From NCBI RefSeq assembly GCF_028475105.1, contig NZ_CP116936.1, positions 5,641,501 to 5,705,500 on the forward strand: a stretch of 64,000 nucleotides of DNA. Direction: 5' to 3'. Shown here one piece after another: positions 53,281 to 64,000 of this stretch. A program made the translations under genes and the position numbers. Each line of letters begins with the position of its first letter. Positions within the stretch are counted from its first letter, which is position 1. The stretch is from Micromonospora sp. LH3U1. Lineage in GTDB: Bacteria > Actinomycetota > Actinomycetes > Mycobacteriales > Micromonosporaceae. The notes below the pieces were generated by a model. It worked only from the letters and a program-made list of their open reading frames with translations, did no database searches and was not told the origin of the DNA.

Positions 53281-55329
53281 TCAGGGGTGCGAGTGGCCCG
53301 ACGGAACCTTCATGCCATTGCCGGCCAGTGGGGTGAGCGGCAGCAGCTTCTTGCCGGTGGGGCCGATCTGGATCTCGGTGTCCATCGAGGGGCAGACGCC
53401 GCAGTCGAAGCAGGGCGTCCACCGGCAGTCGTCCTGCTCGAACTCGGTGACCGAGTCCTGCCAGTCCTGCCAGAGCCAGTCCTTGTCCAGGCCCGAGTCG
53501 AGGTGGTCCCAGGGCAGGACCTCCAACTCGTCGCGCTGACGGGTGGTGTACCAGTCGAGGTCCACCCCGAACGCGGGCAGCGTCTCGGCCGCCGCGTCCA
53601 CCCAGCGCTGGTACGAGAAGTGCTCGCTCCACCCGTCGAACCGGCCGCCGTTCTCCCACACCTTGCGGATCACCGAACCGACCCGGCGGTCACCCCGGGA
53701 GAGCAGGCCCTCGATCAGCGACGGCTCGCCATCGTGGTAGCGGTAGCCGATGGCCCGGCCCAGCGAACGGTCGGAGTTGATCGCCTGCTTGAGGATCCTG
53801 AGTCGGTGGTCGATGACCTCCGGACGTTCCATGGCGGCCCACTGGAACGGGGTGTGCGGCTTCGGCACGAACCCGCCGATGGAGACCGTGCAGCGGATGT
53901 CCTTCGAGCCGGTGGCGGCCCGACCGGCCTTGATCACCTCGTGCGCCATGTCGGCGATCTCGAGGACGTCCTCGTCGGTCTCGGTGGGCAGGCCGCACAT
54001 GAAGTAGAGCTTCACCTGCCGCCAGCCGTTGCTGTACGCGGTGACGACGGTGCGGATCAGGTCTTCCTTCGACACCATCTTGTTGATGACCTTGCGGATC
54101 CGTTCCGACCCGCCCTCGGGGGCGAAGGTCAGGCCGGTGCGCCGCCCGTTGCGGGACAGCTCCTGCGCGAGGTCGATGTTGAAGGCGTCCACCCGGGTCG
54201 ACGGCAGCGACAGCGAGACGTTGGTGCCCTCGTACTGCTGGGCGAGGCCCGAGCACATGTCACCGATCTCGGAGTGGTCCGCCGAGGAGAGCGACAGCAG
54301 GCCCACCTCGGAGAAGCCGGAGAACTCCAGGCCCTCGCGGACCATCTGCCCGACCGTGGTGATCGACCGCTCCCGCACCGGCCGGGTGATCATGCCCGCC
54401 TGGCAGAACCGGCAGCCCCGGGTGCAGCCCCGGAAGATCTCCACCGCGTACCGCTCGTGCACCGTCTCGGCGAGCGGGACGAGGGGCTTCTTCGGGTACG
54501 GCCAGGCGTCCAGGTCCATGGTCGTGCGCTTGTGCACCCGGAACGGCACGTCCGCCCGGTTCGGCACGACCCGCTGGATCCGCCCGTCCGGCAGGTAGTC
54601 GACGTCGTAGAACCGCGGCACGTAGACGCTCTCGGTGCGGGCCAGCCGCAGCAGCAGCTCGTCGCGGCCGCCCGGGGAGCCCTCGGCCTTCCACTCCCGG
54701 ACGATCGCGGTGATCTCCAGGACCGCTTCCTCGCCGTCGCCGAGCACTGCGGCGTCGATGAAGTCGGCGATCGGCTCCGGGTTGAACGCGGCGTGCCCGC
54801 CGGCCAGGATCACCGGGTCGGCGTCGGTGCGGTCGGCGGCCAGCATCGGGATGCCGGCCAGGTCGATCGCGGTGAGCATGTTGGTGTAACCCAGCTCGGT
54901 GGAGAAGGAGATGCCGAACACGTCGAAGTTACGGACCGCGCGGTGCGCGTCGACGGTGAACTGCGGCACGCCGTGCGTGCGCATCAGGGTCTCCAGGTCC
55001 GGCCAGACCGCGTACGTCCGTTCGGCGAGGGTGTCGGGCAGCTCGTTGAGCACCTCGTAGAGGATCTGCACGCCCTGGTTGGGCAGCCCCACCTCGTACG
55101 CGTCGGGATACATCAGCGCCCAGCGCACGGTCGCCGCGTCCCAGTCCTTGGTTACCGCGCCCAGCTCGCCCCCGACGTACTGGATGGGCTTGGAGACCTG
55201 GGGCAGCAGCGGCTCAAGCTGGGACCAGACCGACGGCTCCAGGTCGCGGCGCGGCGTCAGACCCGCCGAGCTGGAGTCGTCGCGAGAGTTGGTCGCGGCC
55301 GCGCGCGGCGTCGTGGACGGGGCAGTCAT
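53281..55329 (-). CDS. TIGR03960 family B12-binding radical SAM protein
   Basis: A 682-residue enzyme. It has an N-terminal cobalamin-binding-like region (WALMYPDAYEVGLPNQGVQILYEVLNE, in parts, VFGISFSTELGYTNML) and a radical-SAM barrel with the cluster motif FRGCTRGCRFCQAGM (CxxxCxxC). SSADHSEIGD, LPSTRVDAFNIDLAQEL and FAPEGGSERIRKVINK follow. The C-terminus has a Cys-rich segment CRWTPCFDCGVCPSMD that may bind another cluster. Reaction unknown. Its usual partner TIGR03936 is separated by the mycosin cluster. ATG at 55329 is chosen over a TTG nine bases upstream. Confidence 0.94.
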   Translation of the reverse strand: MTAPSTTPRAAATNSRDDSSSAGLTPRRDLEPSVWSQLEPLLPQVSKPIQYVGGELGAVTKDWDAATVRWALMYPDAYEVGLPNQGVQILYEVLNELPDTLAERTYAVWPDLETLMRTHGVPQFTVDAHRAVRNFDVFGISFSTELGYTNMLTAIDLAGIPMLAADRTDADPVILAGGHAAFNPEPIADFIDAAVLGDGEEAVLEITAIVREWKAEGSPGGRDELLLRLARTESVYVPRFYDVDYLPDGRIQRVVPNRADVPFRVHKRTTMDLDAWPYPKKPLVPLAETVHERYAVEIFRGCTRGCRFCQAGMITRPVRERSITTVGQMVREGLEFSGFSEVGLLSLSSADHSEIGDMCSGLAQQYEGTNVSLSLPSTRVDAFNIDLAQELSRNGRRTGLTFAPEGGSERIRKVINKMVSKEDLIRTVVTAYSNGWRQVKLYFMCGLPTETDEDVLEIADMAHEVIKAGRAATGSKDIRCTVSIGGFVPKPHTPFQWAAMERPEVIDHRLRILKQAINSDRSLGRAIGYRYHDGEPSLIEGLLSRGDRRVGSVIRKVWENGGRFDGWSEHFSYQRWVDAAAETLPAFGVDLDWYTTRQRDELEVLPWDHLDSGLDKDWLWQDWQDSVTEFEQDDCRWTPCFDCGVCPSMDTEIQIGPTGKKLLPLTPLAGNGMKVPSGHSHP

Positions 55330-55436
55330 GATGCCCAAGGGTACGCGCCCACCCGGCGGTGACCGCGCGCACGCCCAATCGGCGGTGGTGGCGGCGCGGT
55401 ACTAGCCTCGGACCGGCGCGAGAGGAGATTGCCGCG

Positions 55437-56672
55437 ATGCCCGAGCCTCAGCCGGGAGCACAGCCGGCCGACGGGAGCACCCCGGGCGCGGAGCCGGACC
55501 GGGATCCGGCGGCCGCCGACGAGCCGACCTCCCCACCCGTACCGCCGGACCAGCCGGAACCCACGGCGCAGCCCACGGCTCCGGACCAACCGGAGCCGTC
55601 GGACCGGCCCGAGCCCGCCACCGCGCAGGCCCCCACGCCCAGGTGGAGCGGTTCGGCCCCGGTGCCGCCTCCGCCGCCGCGCCGACCCGCCTGGGGCGAG
55701 TCGGCCGAGCCGACCCCGCCACCGCCCGTGCCCGTCGGCCCGCCGGAGCACCAGACCCCGGTCGACCCGTGGGCCGGCGTGGACACCGGCGGCTGGGACC
55801 TGCCATCCGCCGAGCTACCACCGCTGCCCTCGACGATGCACTACCCGGCACCGCCGGCGACCCGGCAGTGGCCTGCCCCGCCCGCTCCCCCGGTCGGGCC
55901 GCACCCGGTGTCTCCGCCGGCTGCCCCGAGACCACCACAGGCCGCCGGGCCCGCGATGCCGGCCCGGCCGATGTCGCCGCCCGCGCCGCCGCCGACAGCA
56001 CCACCGACGAAGATGCCGAAGCAGCGCCGGGGCCGGCGATCCGCCCCGCCACCGCTAGCGCCGCCATCGACGCCGCCGCCGGGCTGGCAGGCCCCCAAGG
56101 GGTACGTGCCGGTGCCGGTCCGCCGACGGCGCCGCTGGCCCTGGCTGCTGCTACTCACCCTGGCCTGCTGCTGCGGCTGCCCCGCCTACTACGGGTTCCC
56201 GATCTCGGCCCAGTACCCGGTGCAGGTGGCACTGCCCGCGCAGGTGAACGACCTGAGCCTGCGTCAGGACAAGCGCAGCGAGGCCGCCGCCCGGCAGTTG
56301 GAGGGCGAGGTACGCCAGGAGCACTGGCTGGCCGAGGACACCTTCGCCGGCGTCTACTCCACCTCCGCGGGCAAGCAGGTGACGGTCTTCGGTGGCACCG
56401 GATTCCGGCTGAGCCCGGAGTCGGACGCGGAGGCCGAGATCAGCCGGCTCACCGAGCGCTACGCGCTGGAAGCCGCCGAGAGTGTGGACACCGGTGTGCG
56501 GGGCAGACACGAGCGCTGCGCGGTGGGTCGACTCGACGGCAGCGACGTGGTGGTCTGCACCTCGGTCGACCACGGCAGCATCGCGACCGGCGTGTTCACC
56601 CGCCTCTCCGTCGCCGACAGCGCCACCCTGCTGAACACCCTGCGCAGCGAGATCGTCCAACCCAAGGCCTAA
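55437..56672 (+). CDS. Proline-rich, membrane-anchored hypothetical protein
   Basis: A 411-residue protein. Residues 1-220 are Pro-rich and disordered (PPPPPRRPAWGE, PPAPPPTAPPT), and a basic stretch VRRRRRWPW precedes one transmembrane helix (WLLLLTLACCCGCPAYYGF, about 236-255). The extracytoplasmic domain (about 260-408) begins YPVQVALPAQVNDLSLRQDK and contains two cysteines (HERCAVGRLDGSDVVVCTSVDHG) likely forming a disulfide. The layout is common among actinobacterial cell-envelope proteins. Function unknown. GAGGAG precedes the ATG at 55437. Divergent from the radical SAM gene, 107 bases apart. Confidence 0.82.
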   Translation: MPEPQPGAQPADGSTPGAEPDRDPAAADEPTSPPVPPDQPEPTAQPTAPDQPEPSDRPEPATAQAPTPRWSGSAPVPPPPPRRPAWGESAEPTPPPPVPVGPPEHQTPVDPWAGVDTGGWDLPSAELPPLPSTMHYPAPPATRQWPAPPAPPVGPHPVSPPAAPRPPQAAGPAMPARPMSPPAPPPTAPPTKMPKQRRGRRSAPPPLAPPSTPPPGWQAPKGYVPVPVRRRRRWPWLLLLTLACCCGCPAYYGFPISAQYPVQVALPAQVNDLSLRQDKRSEAAARQLEGEVRQEHWLAEDTFAGVYSTSAGKQVTVFGGTGFRLSPESDAEAEISRLTERYALEAAESVDTGVRGRHERCAVGRLDGSDVVVCTSVDHGSIATGVFTRLSVADSATLLNTLRSEIVQPKA

Positions 56673-56706
56673 CCCCAACCCCCAACCCCAACCCCCGACC
56701 GACGTC

Positions 56707-56760
56707 GATCAAGAGGTTTCGGTCAGTTCCAGCCCCGCCGATGACGCAAACTTCTTGATC
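56707..56760. repeat. Inverted repeat with GATC-containing arms (intergenic hairpin element 3)
   Basis: GATCAAGAGGTTT (56707-56719) and AAACTTCTTGATC (56748-56760) pair with one mismatch around a 28-base middle. It lies between the convergent genes at 55437 and 56812 and may act as a terminator. Confidence 0.75.
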
Positions 56761-56811
56761 ACCGCGGGTGGGAACGGGGGTGGGGGTGGGGTGCGGTGGG
56801 GTGGGTGGGGG

Positions 56812-57501
56812 TCAGGCTTCGCGGGTTGGGTCTGGGTGGGCGCGCGGCGGGGCGTAGCGGGGTACGTACTCCTGGCCGGTGAGCTTCTGGATCTCGCTCA
56901 TCAGCTCGTCGGTCATCTGCCGCAGAGAGGCGCGGTCGTCCGGCCGGCCGCTGAAGTCCAGTGGCTTGCCGAAGCGAACGGTGATCTTGGCAGTGCCGGG
57001 GCGGGGCACCCGGGCACCGATCGGCTGCGCCTTGTCCGTGCCGATCATGCCGACCGGAATGATCGGCACGCTGGCGGAGATCGCCAGCCGGGCAGCTCCG
57101 GTACGCCCCCGGTACAGCTTGCCGTCCGGCGAGCGAGTGCCCTCCGGGTAGACCACCACCAGGTCGCCGCCCTTCAGCGCCGGGATGGCCGCGTCGAACG
57201 CGGACAGCGCGGCCCGGCCGCCGGCCCGCTCGACCGGGATGGCGCCGAGACCAGTGAGGACGAACTTGGAGATCGCACCCTTCACACCGGTGCCCTTGAA
57301 ATACTCCGACTTCGCCCAGAACGCCAGATGCCGGGGCACGACCGTGCCGAGGAACAGCTCGTCGGCCACCGAGAGATGGTTGCCGGCGAAGATCGCACCG
57401 CCGATCTCCGGCACGTGTTCCAGCCCCTCCACGGTCGGGCGGAACGCCAACCGCAGCGTGGGCGCCACGGTGAGCTTGCCGATGGTGTAGAGCAGGGGCA
57501 C
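56812..57501 (-). CDS. 1-acyl-sn-glycerol-3-phosphate acyltransferase (PlsC family)
   Basis: A 229-residue lysophosphatidic-acid-type acyltransferase. Motif I is NHLSVAD (HX4D), motif II/III region KSEYFKGTGVKG, GAIPVER and VYPEGTRSPDGKLYRG (the EGTR motif) and motif IV PIIPVGMIG. It transfers an acyl group from acyl-CoA or acyl-ACP to lysophosphatidate in membrane lipid synthesis. GTG at 57501 (PLLYTIGKLTV) follows GGAGGACCA; a longer form from 57558 would enter the ileS terminator hairpin, so it is unlikely. Confidence 0.92.
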   Translation of the reverse strand: MPLLYTIGKLTVAPTLRLAFRPTVEGLEHVPEIGGAIFAGNHLSVADELFLGTVVPRHLAFWAKSEYFKGTGVKGAISKFVLTGLGAIPVERAGGRAALSAFDAAIPALKGGDLVVVYPEGTRSPDGKLYRGRTGAARLAISASVPIIPVGMIGTDKAQPIGARVPRPGTAKITVRFGKPLDFSGRPDDRASLRQMTDELMSEIQKLTGQEYVPRYAPPRAHPDPTREA

Positions 57502-57540
57502 TGGTCCTCCGGCAGATGAGGTGCGAACAGGCGGTGTCAC

Positions 57541-57593
57541 GGTAGCGGACGCCTCCACACCTCCCGGACTGAGGTGGGAAGGCGTCCGCTACC
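57541..57593 (-). terminator. Compound hairpin terminator of ileS
   Basis: GGTAGCGGACGCCT (57541-57554) and AGGCGTCCGCTACC (57580-57593) pair perfectly, with an inner stem CACCTC/GAGGTG. It starts 12 bases after the ileS stop. Confidence 0.85.
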
Positions 57594-57605
57594 TGACGAT
57601 GGTCC

Positions 57606-60752
<3,147 letters not shown>

Positions 60753-60995
60753 CGGGGGTCGCTCTCCTCGCGCAGCTCACTCAACAGTGGGTCTGCGAGG
60801 ACGAACCTTCCGGGTACGCCTCAGACGGCGCTCCCGGGTGGTCCGCGGTACCACCCCGCTTGGCGGTCAGGATCGACCGCCCGCTCATTGCCGGCTGTGA
60901 CGGGCCGCACCCGTCCGGTTCTACTGGGCCGGTTGCCCGGCTGTTCTTCCGGAGGCTCACCGGTGATGGCCGGGTCATCGCCTTACGGTGCTCAA
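60753..60995 (-). promoter_or_regulatory. Ile T-box leader of ileS (translational type)
   Basis: In the minus-strand leader the T-box core GGTGGTACCGCGG lies at 60843-60855. A short stem I upstream (GAUGACCCGGCCAUCACC) has AUC at 60965-60967 as the likely specifier codon. Near the start codon the segment UCCUCGCAG (60793-60801) can pair with CUGCGCGAGGA (60765-60775), hiding the AGGAG Shine-Dalgarno sequence (60764-60768). That makes it a translational T-box, as known for ileS in actinobacteria. No intrinsic terminator is seen in the leader. Confidence 0.9.
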
Positions 60996-61079
60996 CGATA
61001 CAAGACCACCCCACCACCCCGCCCCCGAGTAATCCCACCCACCCCGGCCCGCACCCCGGCCTCACCCCACCCCGACCCG

Positions 61080-61140
61080 GTTGATCATGAAGTTGTTGCC
61101 CGCCGCAGCGGCGTGTCGTGACAACAGCTTCATGATCAAC
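61080..61140. repeat. Inverted repeat with GATC-containing arms (intergenic hairpin element 4)
   Basis: GTTGATCATGAAGTTGTTG (61080-61098) and CAACAGCTTCATGATCAAC (61122-61140) pair with one mismatch around a 23-base middle. It lies between the divergent ileS leader and acyltransferase gene, where neither gene ends, so a simple terminator role is less obvious. The rest of 60996-61345 shows no gene. Confidence 0.8.
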
Positions 61141-61345
61141 GCAGGAAGGGCGGGGTTAGGGGGGCGGGCGGGAGGGTGGTGGACCAGAGGGAGGCGCCGT
61201 CGCGGTTGACCCCGTCGGTCTACCGGCCGGAGATTGCCGCGATCGGCGGTCCGGGTGACGCGGGTCGGAACGCCGGTTGTCCGGACGGGACGGGGTGCGG
61301 TCGGCGCGGCTTGACCCCGGTGGCGCGCTCGCGCAAACTTCGCCG

Positions 61346-62521
61346 GTGCGTTCGCTGCGATACGACGAATTCCAGGCCATGCGCCGATTCCCCGCGCTGG
61401 ACGGGCTGCGGGCTCTGGCCGCTGTCATGGTCATCGCCTTCCACTACGGCGGCCCGTCCTGGAAGTGGCTGACCGGCTGGATCGGCGTACACCTGTTCTT
61501 CGTGCTCTCCGGCTTCCTGATCACGACGTTGCTGCTGCGCGAGGAGCACCGCTACGGCAAGGTCTCGCTGCGCGCGTTCTACCTGCGGCGGTTCTTCCGG
61601 ATCATGCCGGTCTACCTGGTGGTGCTATTCCTGTACTGGGGGCTGGCCCGGATCAACGGCACCGCCGAATCGGTCGAGCGGGGAATGAAGTACTACCTGC
61701 TCTTCCTCAATGAACTTCTGGCGCCGGACGCACCGTTCCTGCACTCCTGGACGATCGGCATCGAGCAGAAGTTCTACCTGTTCTGGCCGGCCATCGCCTT
61801 CGTGGCGGTCGCCGCCGTCTTCCGCCGCCGCCTGGTGCTGACGCTCTGCCTGCTCGTAGTTCTCATCGCACTGATCCCGCCGGACATCGCCTGGCTGAAC
61901 TGGCCGATCCACTACGTGGCGATCCTGCTCGGCTGCCTGGCGGCGATCATCATGCACAACCCCCGAGGCTTCGCCCTGATCCGGCCGCTGACCCACCCGG
62001 TGACCGCCACCGTCGTCATCCTGGCGTTCGTCGTGGTCCAGGTGTGCGTGCAGTTCTGGCCCACCCGCCTCGGTCAGGAGGCGTTGATCGGCAGCTACGC
62101 CGCGGCGACAGCGGTGCTGCTGCCGGCCCTGCTCTCCCGCAGCGTGCTCGCCCGCGGGCTGGGGTTGCGACCACTGGTCTTCGTCGGCGAACGCTCGTAC
62201 TCGTTGTATCTGATCCAGGCGATCGCCGCGCGGGCGGCGGCCGGAATGATGCCCGCGATCGCGGGCCGCAACACCGCCTTCTTCGTAGCGACGACGGTGG
62301 TGGCGCTGCTCTTCGCCGACCTGATGTACCGGTGGATCGAAGTGCCCCTGATCGAGGTGGGCCGGCGGCTGGCCGCCCGGGTGACCCGGCGCGGTCCGCA
62401 CGGCAGCGACAGCACCGGTCAGCCCGGTACGACAGGTGACGTCGCTGAGACTCGCACGGCCGCGCTGATCCCCCGTCAACGTGAGGTGCTGGCGGACACC
62501 GTCCCGGCGCCGCGCGGCTGA
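61346..62521 (+). CDS. Acyltransferase 3 family membrane protein (OafA-like)
   Basis: A ~391-residue integral membrane acyltransferase of the AT3 family, with ten or so hydrophobic segments. It opens with FPALDGLRALAAVMVIAFHYG, containing the conserved catalytic-site histidine, and the RFFRIMPVYLVV R-x(10)-type region follows. HSWTIGIEQKFYLFWP and FVGERSYSLYLIQAIAARA are typical. Members O-acetylate sugars of polysaccharides, peptidoglycan or natural products. The C-terminal 50 residues are disordered. The start is uncertain: GTG at 61346 or ATG at 61379, neither with a strong ribosome binding site; earlier starts at 61277 are also open. Confidence 0.88.
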   Translation: MRSLRYDEFQAMRRFPALDGLRALAAVMVIAFHYGGPSWKWLTGWIGVHLFFVLSGFLITTLLLREEHRYGKVSLRAFYLRRFFRIMPVYLVVLFLYWGLARINGTAESVERGMKYYLLFLNELLAPDAPFLHSWTIGIEQKFYLFWPAIAFVAVAAVFRRRLVLTLCLLVVLIALIPPDIAWLNWPIHYVAILLGCLAAIIMHNPRGFALIRPLTHPVTATVVILAFVVVQVCVQFWPTRLGQEALIGSYAAATAVLLPALLSRSVLARGLGLRPLVFVGERSYSLYLIQAIAARAAAGMMPAIAGRNTAFFVATTVVALLFADLMYRWIEVPLIEVGRRLAARVTRRGPHGSDSTGQPGTTGDVAETRTAALIPRQREVLADTVPAPRG

Positions 62522-62570
62522 CCTCGTCCCGGTCCGCCCCGACGGCATGAGCGGGCTCACACCCGCCGGC

Positions 62571-62597
62571 TGTCACGGCGCACCCCGGCCGACCGTC
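62571..62597 (+). promoter_or_regulatory. ECF41-type promoter before the AhpD/sigma operon
   Basis: TGTCACG (62571-62577) and CGTC (62594-62597) are separated by 16 bases, closely matching the ECF41 consensus as I recall it (TGTCACA...CGTC with a 16-base spacer). It lies 33 bases upstream of the AhpD-like gene. ECF41 sigma factors characteristically transcribe their own operon. Confidence 0.72.
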
Positions 62598-62629
62598 GTG
62601 AGGGTGTCGGACCGATCAGGGAGGTTGTC

Positions 62630-63070
62630 ATGCAACGGATGAACCCGTCCGAGGTGGTACCGCAGGCGTACAAGGCCGTGATGGGGTTGGAGAAGTACGT
62701 CCAGACGAACGTCGACCACACCGTGCTGGAGCTGATCAAGCTCCGGGCGTCGATGATCAACGGATGCGCGTTCTGCGTGGACATGCACAGCCGGGACGCG
62801 CTCGCCAGCGGGGAGTCGAGCCGCCGGCTGTTCGCGGTCGCCGCCTGGCGGGAGGCCCCGTTCTTCGACGAGCGGGAGCGGGCCGCTCTGGCGCTCACCG
62901 ACGCGGTCACCAAGCTCGGTGAGCACGGGGTGCCCGACGAGGTGTGGGATGACGCCGCGAAAGTCTGGTCGGAGAAGGAACTGGCCGACCTCGTCGTCGC
63001 GATCGCCACAATCAACGTGTGGAATCGGATCGGCGTGACGATGCGGTTGGAGCCTCCGGCCCAGGCGTGA
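62630..63070 (+). CDS. Carboxymuconolactone decarboxylase / AhpD family protein
   Basis: A 146-residue AhpD-fold protein with the CxxCxxxH active-site motif in NGCAFCVDMHSRDA and an upstream conserved EIL-type segment (LELIKLRASMING). Members act as alkylhydroperoxide reductase partners or decarboxylases. It sits directly before an ECF41-type sigma gene with a GTGA overlap, so it is the 'COE' partner (carboxymuconolactone decarboxylase, oxidoreductase or epimerase) expected for ECF41. Its physiological substrate is unknown. ATG at 62630, with AGGGAGG upstream. Confidence 0.93.
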   Translation: MQRMNPSEVVPQAYKAVMGLEKYVQTNVDHTVLELIKLRASMINGCAFCVDMHSRDALASGESSRRLFAVAAWREAPFFDERERAALALTDAVTKLGEHGVPDEVWDDAAKVWSEKELADLVVAIATINVWNRIGVTMRLEPPAQA

Positions 63071-63945
63071 CCACCACCGAGGCAGCAGAGGCGGCCGGTG
63101 CGCTCCAGGCGCACCGGCCGATGCTGCTTGGGCTCGCGTACCGCCTGCTGGGCAGCCGGCACGACGCGGAGGACGTGCTCCAGGAGACATACCTGCGGTG
63201 GCTGGGTGTGGACCGCTCGACGGTCGAGGAGCCGCGCCGGTACCTGTCCCGGGTGGTCACCCGTCTGGCTCTGGACCGGTTGCGGGCCCGGCAGGCGGCC
63301 CGCGAGACGTACGTGGGCACGTGGCTGCCCGAGCCGGTCCCGACCACGCCCTCGCCGTTCGGGCCGTTGGACCGCGTGGAACTACGCGACTCGCTATCCA
63401 CCGCGTTGTTGCACGTCCTGGAGCGGCTCACCCCGCCCGAGCGGGCGGTCTACGTCCTGCACACGGCCTTCGAGCTGCCGTACGCCGAGATCGCCGAGAT
63501 CCTGGACCGGTCCGTTGAAGACTGTCGGCAGCTGCACCACCGGGCGACCGCCCGGGTACGGCAGGAGCAGCGCCGGTTCACCGCCAGCCGGCTCGACCGG
63601 GAGCGGTTGCTGGAGGCGTTCCTCGCTGCCGCCCGCGACGGTGATCTGGCGACGCTCACCGACCTGGTCGCCTCGGACGCCACCGCATGGAACGACGGCG
63701 GTGGTCGGGTACGGTCCGCCCTCAACCCGGTCCTGGGCGCGGACCGGATCGCCCGGTTCTACGCTGGGATCTACGGCCCCCGCCGTCGGTGGACGATGCG
63801 CCCCCTGGAACTCAACGGGGAACCCGCCGCTCTGCTGACCAACGCGAACGGCAACCACTACACGCTGACCGTCGCCGCGGCCGACGGTCGGATCACCGGG
63901 ATCTACGTGGTCGGCAACCCGGCGAAACTGCCGCCGGTCGACTGA
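63067..63945 (+). CDS. RNA polymerase sigma factor, ECF41 (SigJ) family
   Basis: A 292-residue ECF sigma factor with an extra C-terminal domain. Region 2 reads LLGLAYRLLGSRHDAEDVLQETYLRW and region 4 LERLTPPERAVYVLHTAFELPYAEIAEIL, each in parts. The linker carries WLPEP, and the C-terminal SnoaL-like domain carries NDGGGRV and NPAKL, the three motifs known for ECF41. That domain both activates and restrains the sigma factor in place of an anti-sigma protein. GTG at 63067 overlaps the stop of the AhpD gene. The remaining 55 bases to the window end show no gene. Confidence 0.95.
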   Translation: MTTTEAAEAAGALQAHRPMLLGLAYRLLGSRHDAEDVLQETYLRWLGVDRSTVEEPRRYLSRVVTRLALDRLRARQAARETYVGTWLPEPVPTTPSPFGPLDRVELRDSLSTALLHVLERLTPPERAVYVLHTAFELPYAEIAEILDRSVEDCRQLHHRATARVRQEQRRFTASRLDRERLLEAFLAAARDGDLATLTDLVASDATAWNDGGGRVRSALNPVLGADRIARFYAGIYGPRRRWTMRPLELNGEPAALLTNANGNHYTLTVAAADGRITGIYVVGNPAKLPPVD

Positions 63946-64000
63946 ACCCCGGCGCCGCCGGTCGGCCCCGGCCGGTGCGCGGGCGTCAGCCCAGCTCGGG

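Noticed and set aside
53128..55362. 744-codon plus-strand open frame opposite the B12-binding radical SAM gene
   Set aside because: Shadow of high-GC codon bias; translation is His/Val/Asp/Gly-rich without domains, while the minus strand has a full radical SAM protein.

Overview
The window is a high-GC actinomycete chromosome segment, most likely from Micromonosporaceae (a Micromonospora-type organism). The base is inferred from very high GC with strong G/C third positions, frequent GTG starts, GTGA/ATGA stop-start overlaps, DUF397 and mycosin-type genes, an HrcA/CIRCE system, an actinobacterial ileS T-box and a SigJ/ECF41 unit. I see no rRNA, tRNA, CRISPR array, transposase or prophage.

The backbone is a known actinobacterial housekeeping order read mostly on the minus strand: ileS (57.6-60.8 kb), the radical-SAM/RNase E/rplU/rpmA/obgE block (42.5-55.3 kb), nadD-rsfS-phosphatase-degV (28.5-31.1 kb), comEA-comEC-holA-(rpsT on plus) (21.5-26.8 kb), lepA (17.7-19.6 kb), and hemW-hrcA-dnaJ-rsmE with a separate HIT gene (0.4-6.9 kb). 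Accessory blocks sit between these genes. They are: a phytanoyl-CoA-dioxygenase-like enzyme, a MOSC protein, a drug-efflux-type ABC pair with its MerR regulator, a sugar ABC importer and a tandemly duplicated GlsB/YeaQ membrane protein (8-17 kb); a PadR regulator, FAD monooxygenase, aminopeptidase N, DUF397, CYP152-type P450, glycosyltransferase and a DUF3618/membrane-protein operon (31-42 kb); a mycosin/WXG100-like type VII secretion-associated cluster between the two radical-SAM partner genes (49.7-53.0 kb); and an acyltransferase followed by an AhpD-like/ECF41 sigma pair (61.3-63.9 kb).

Several regulatory devices can be read directly: a CIRCE operator before hrcA, a MerR-type promoter with a 20-bp spacer before the ABC pair, a PadR-type operator between nadD and padR, paired stress-sigma-like promoters before both GlsB copies, a translational T-box before ileS, and an ECF41-type promoter before the AhpD/sigma operon. 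Many convergent junctions carry clear hairpin terminators.

Five genes (dnaJ, a DUF4240 gene, a phosphotransferase, the FAD monooxygenase and a glycine-rich type VII-associated gene) are each broken by what looks like one missing base in a C/G run. The shared signature suggests systematic consensus errors, although real mutations are not excluded. Four long inverted repeats with a GATC near each arm end lie in intergenic regions and look like a dispersed hairpin family.
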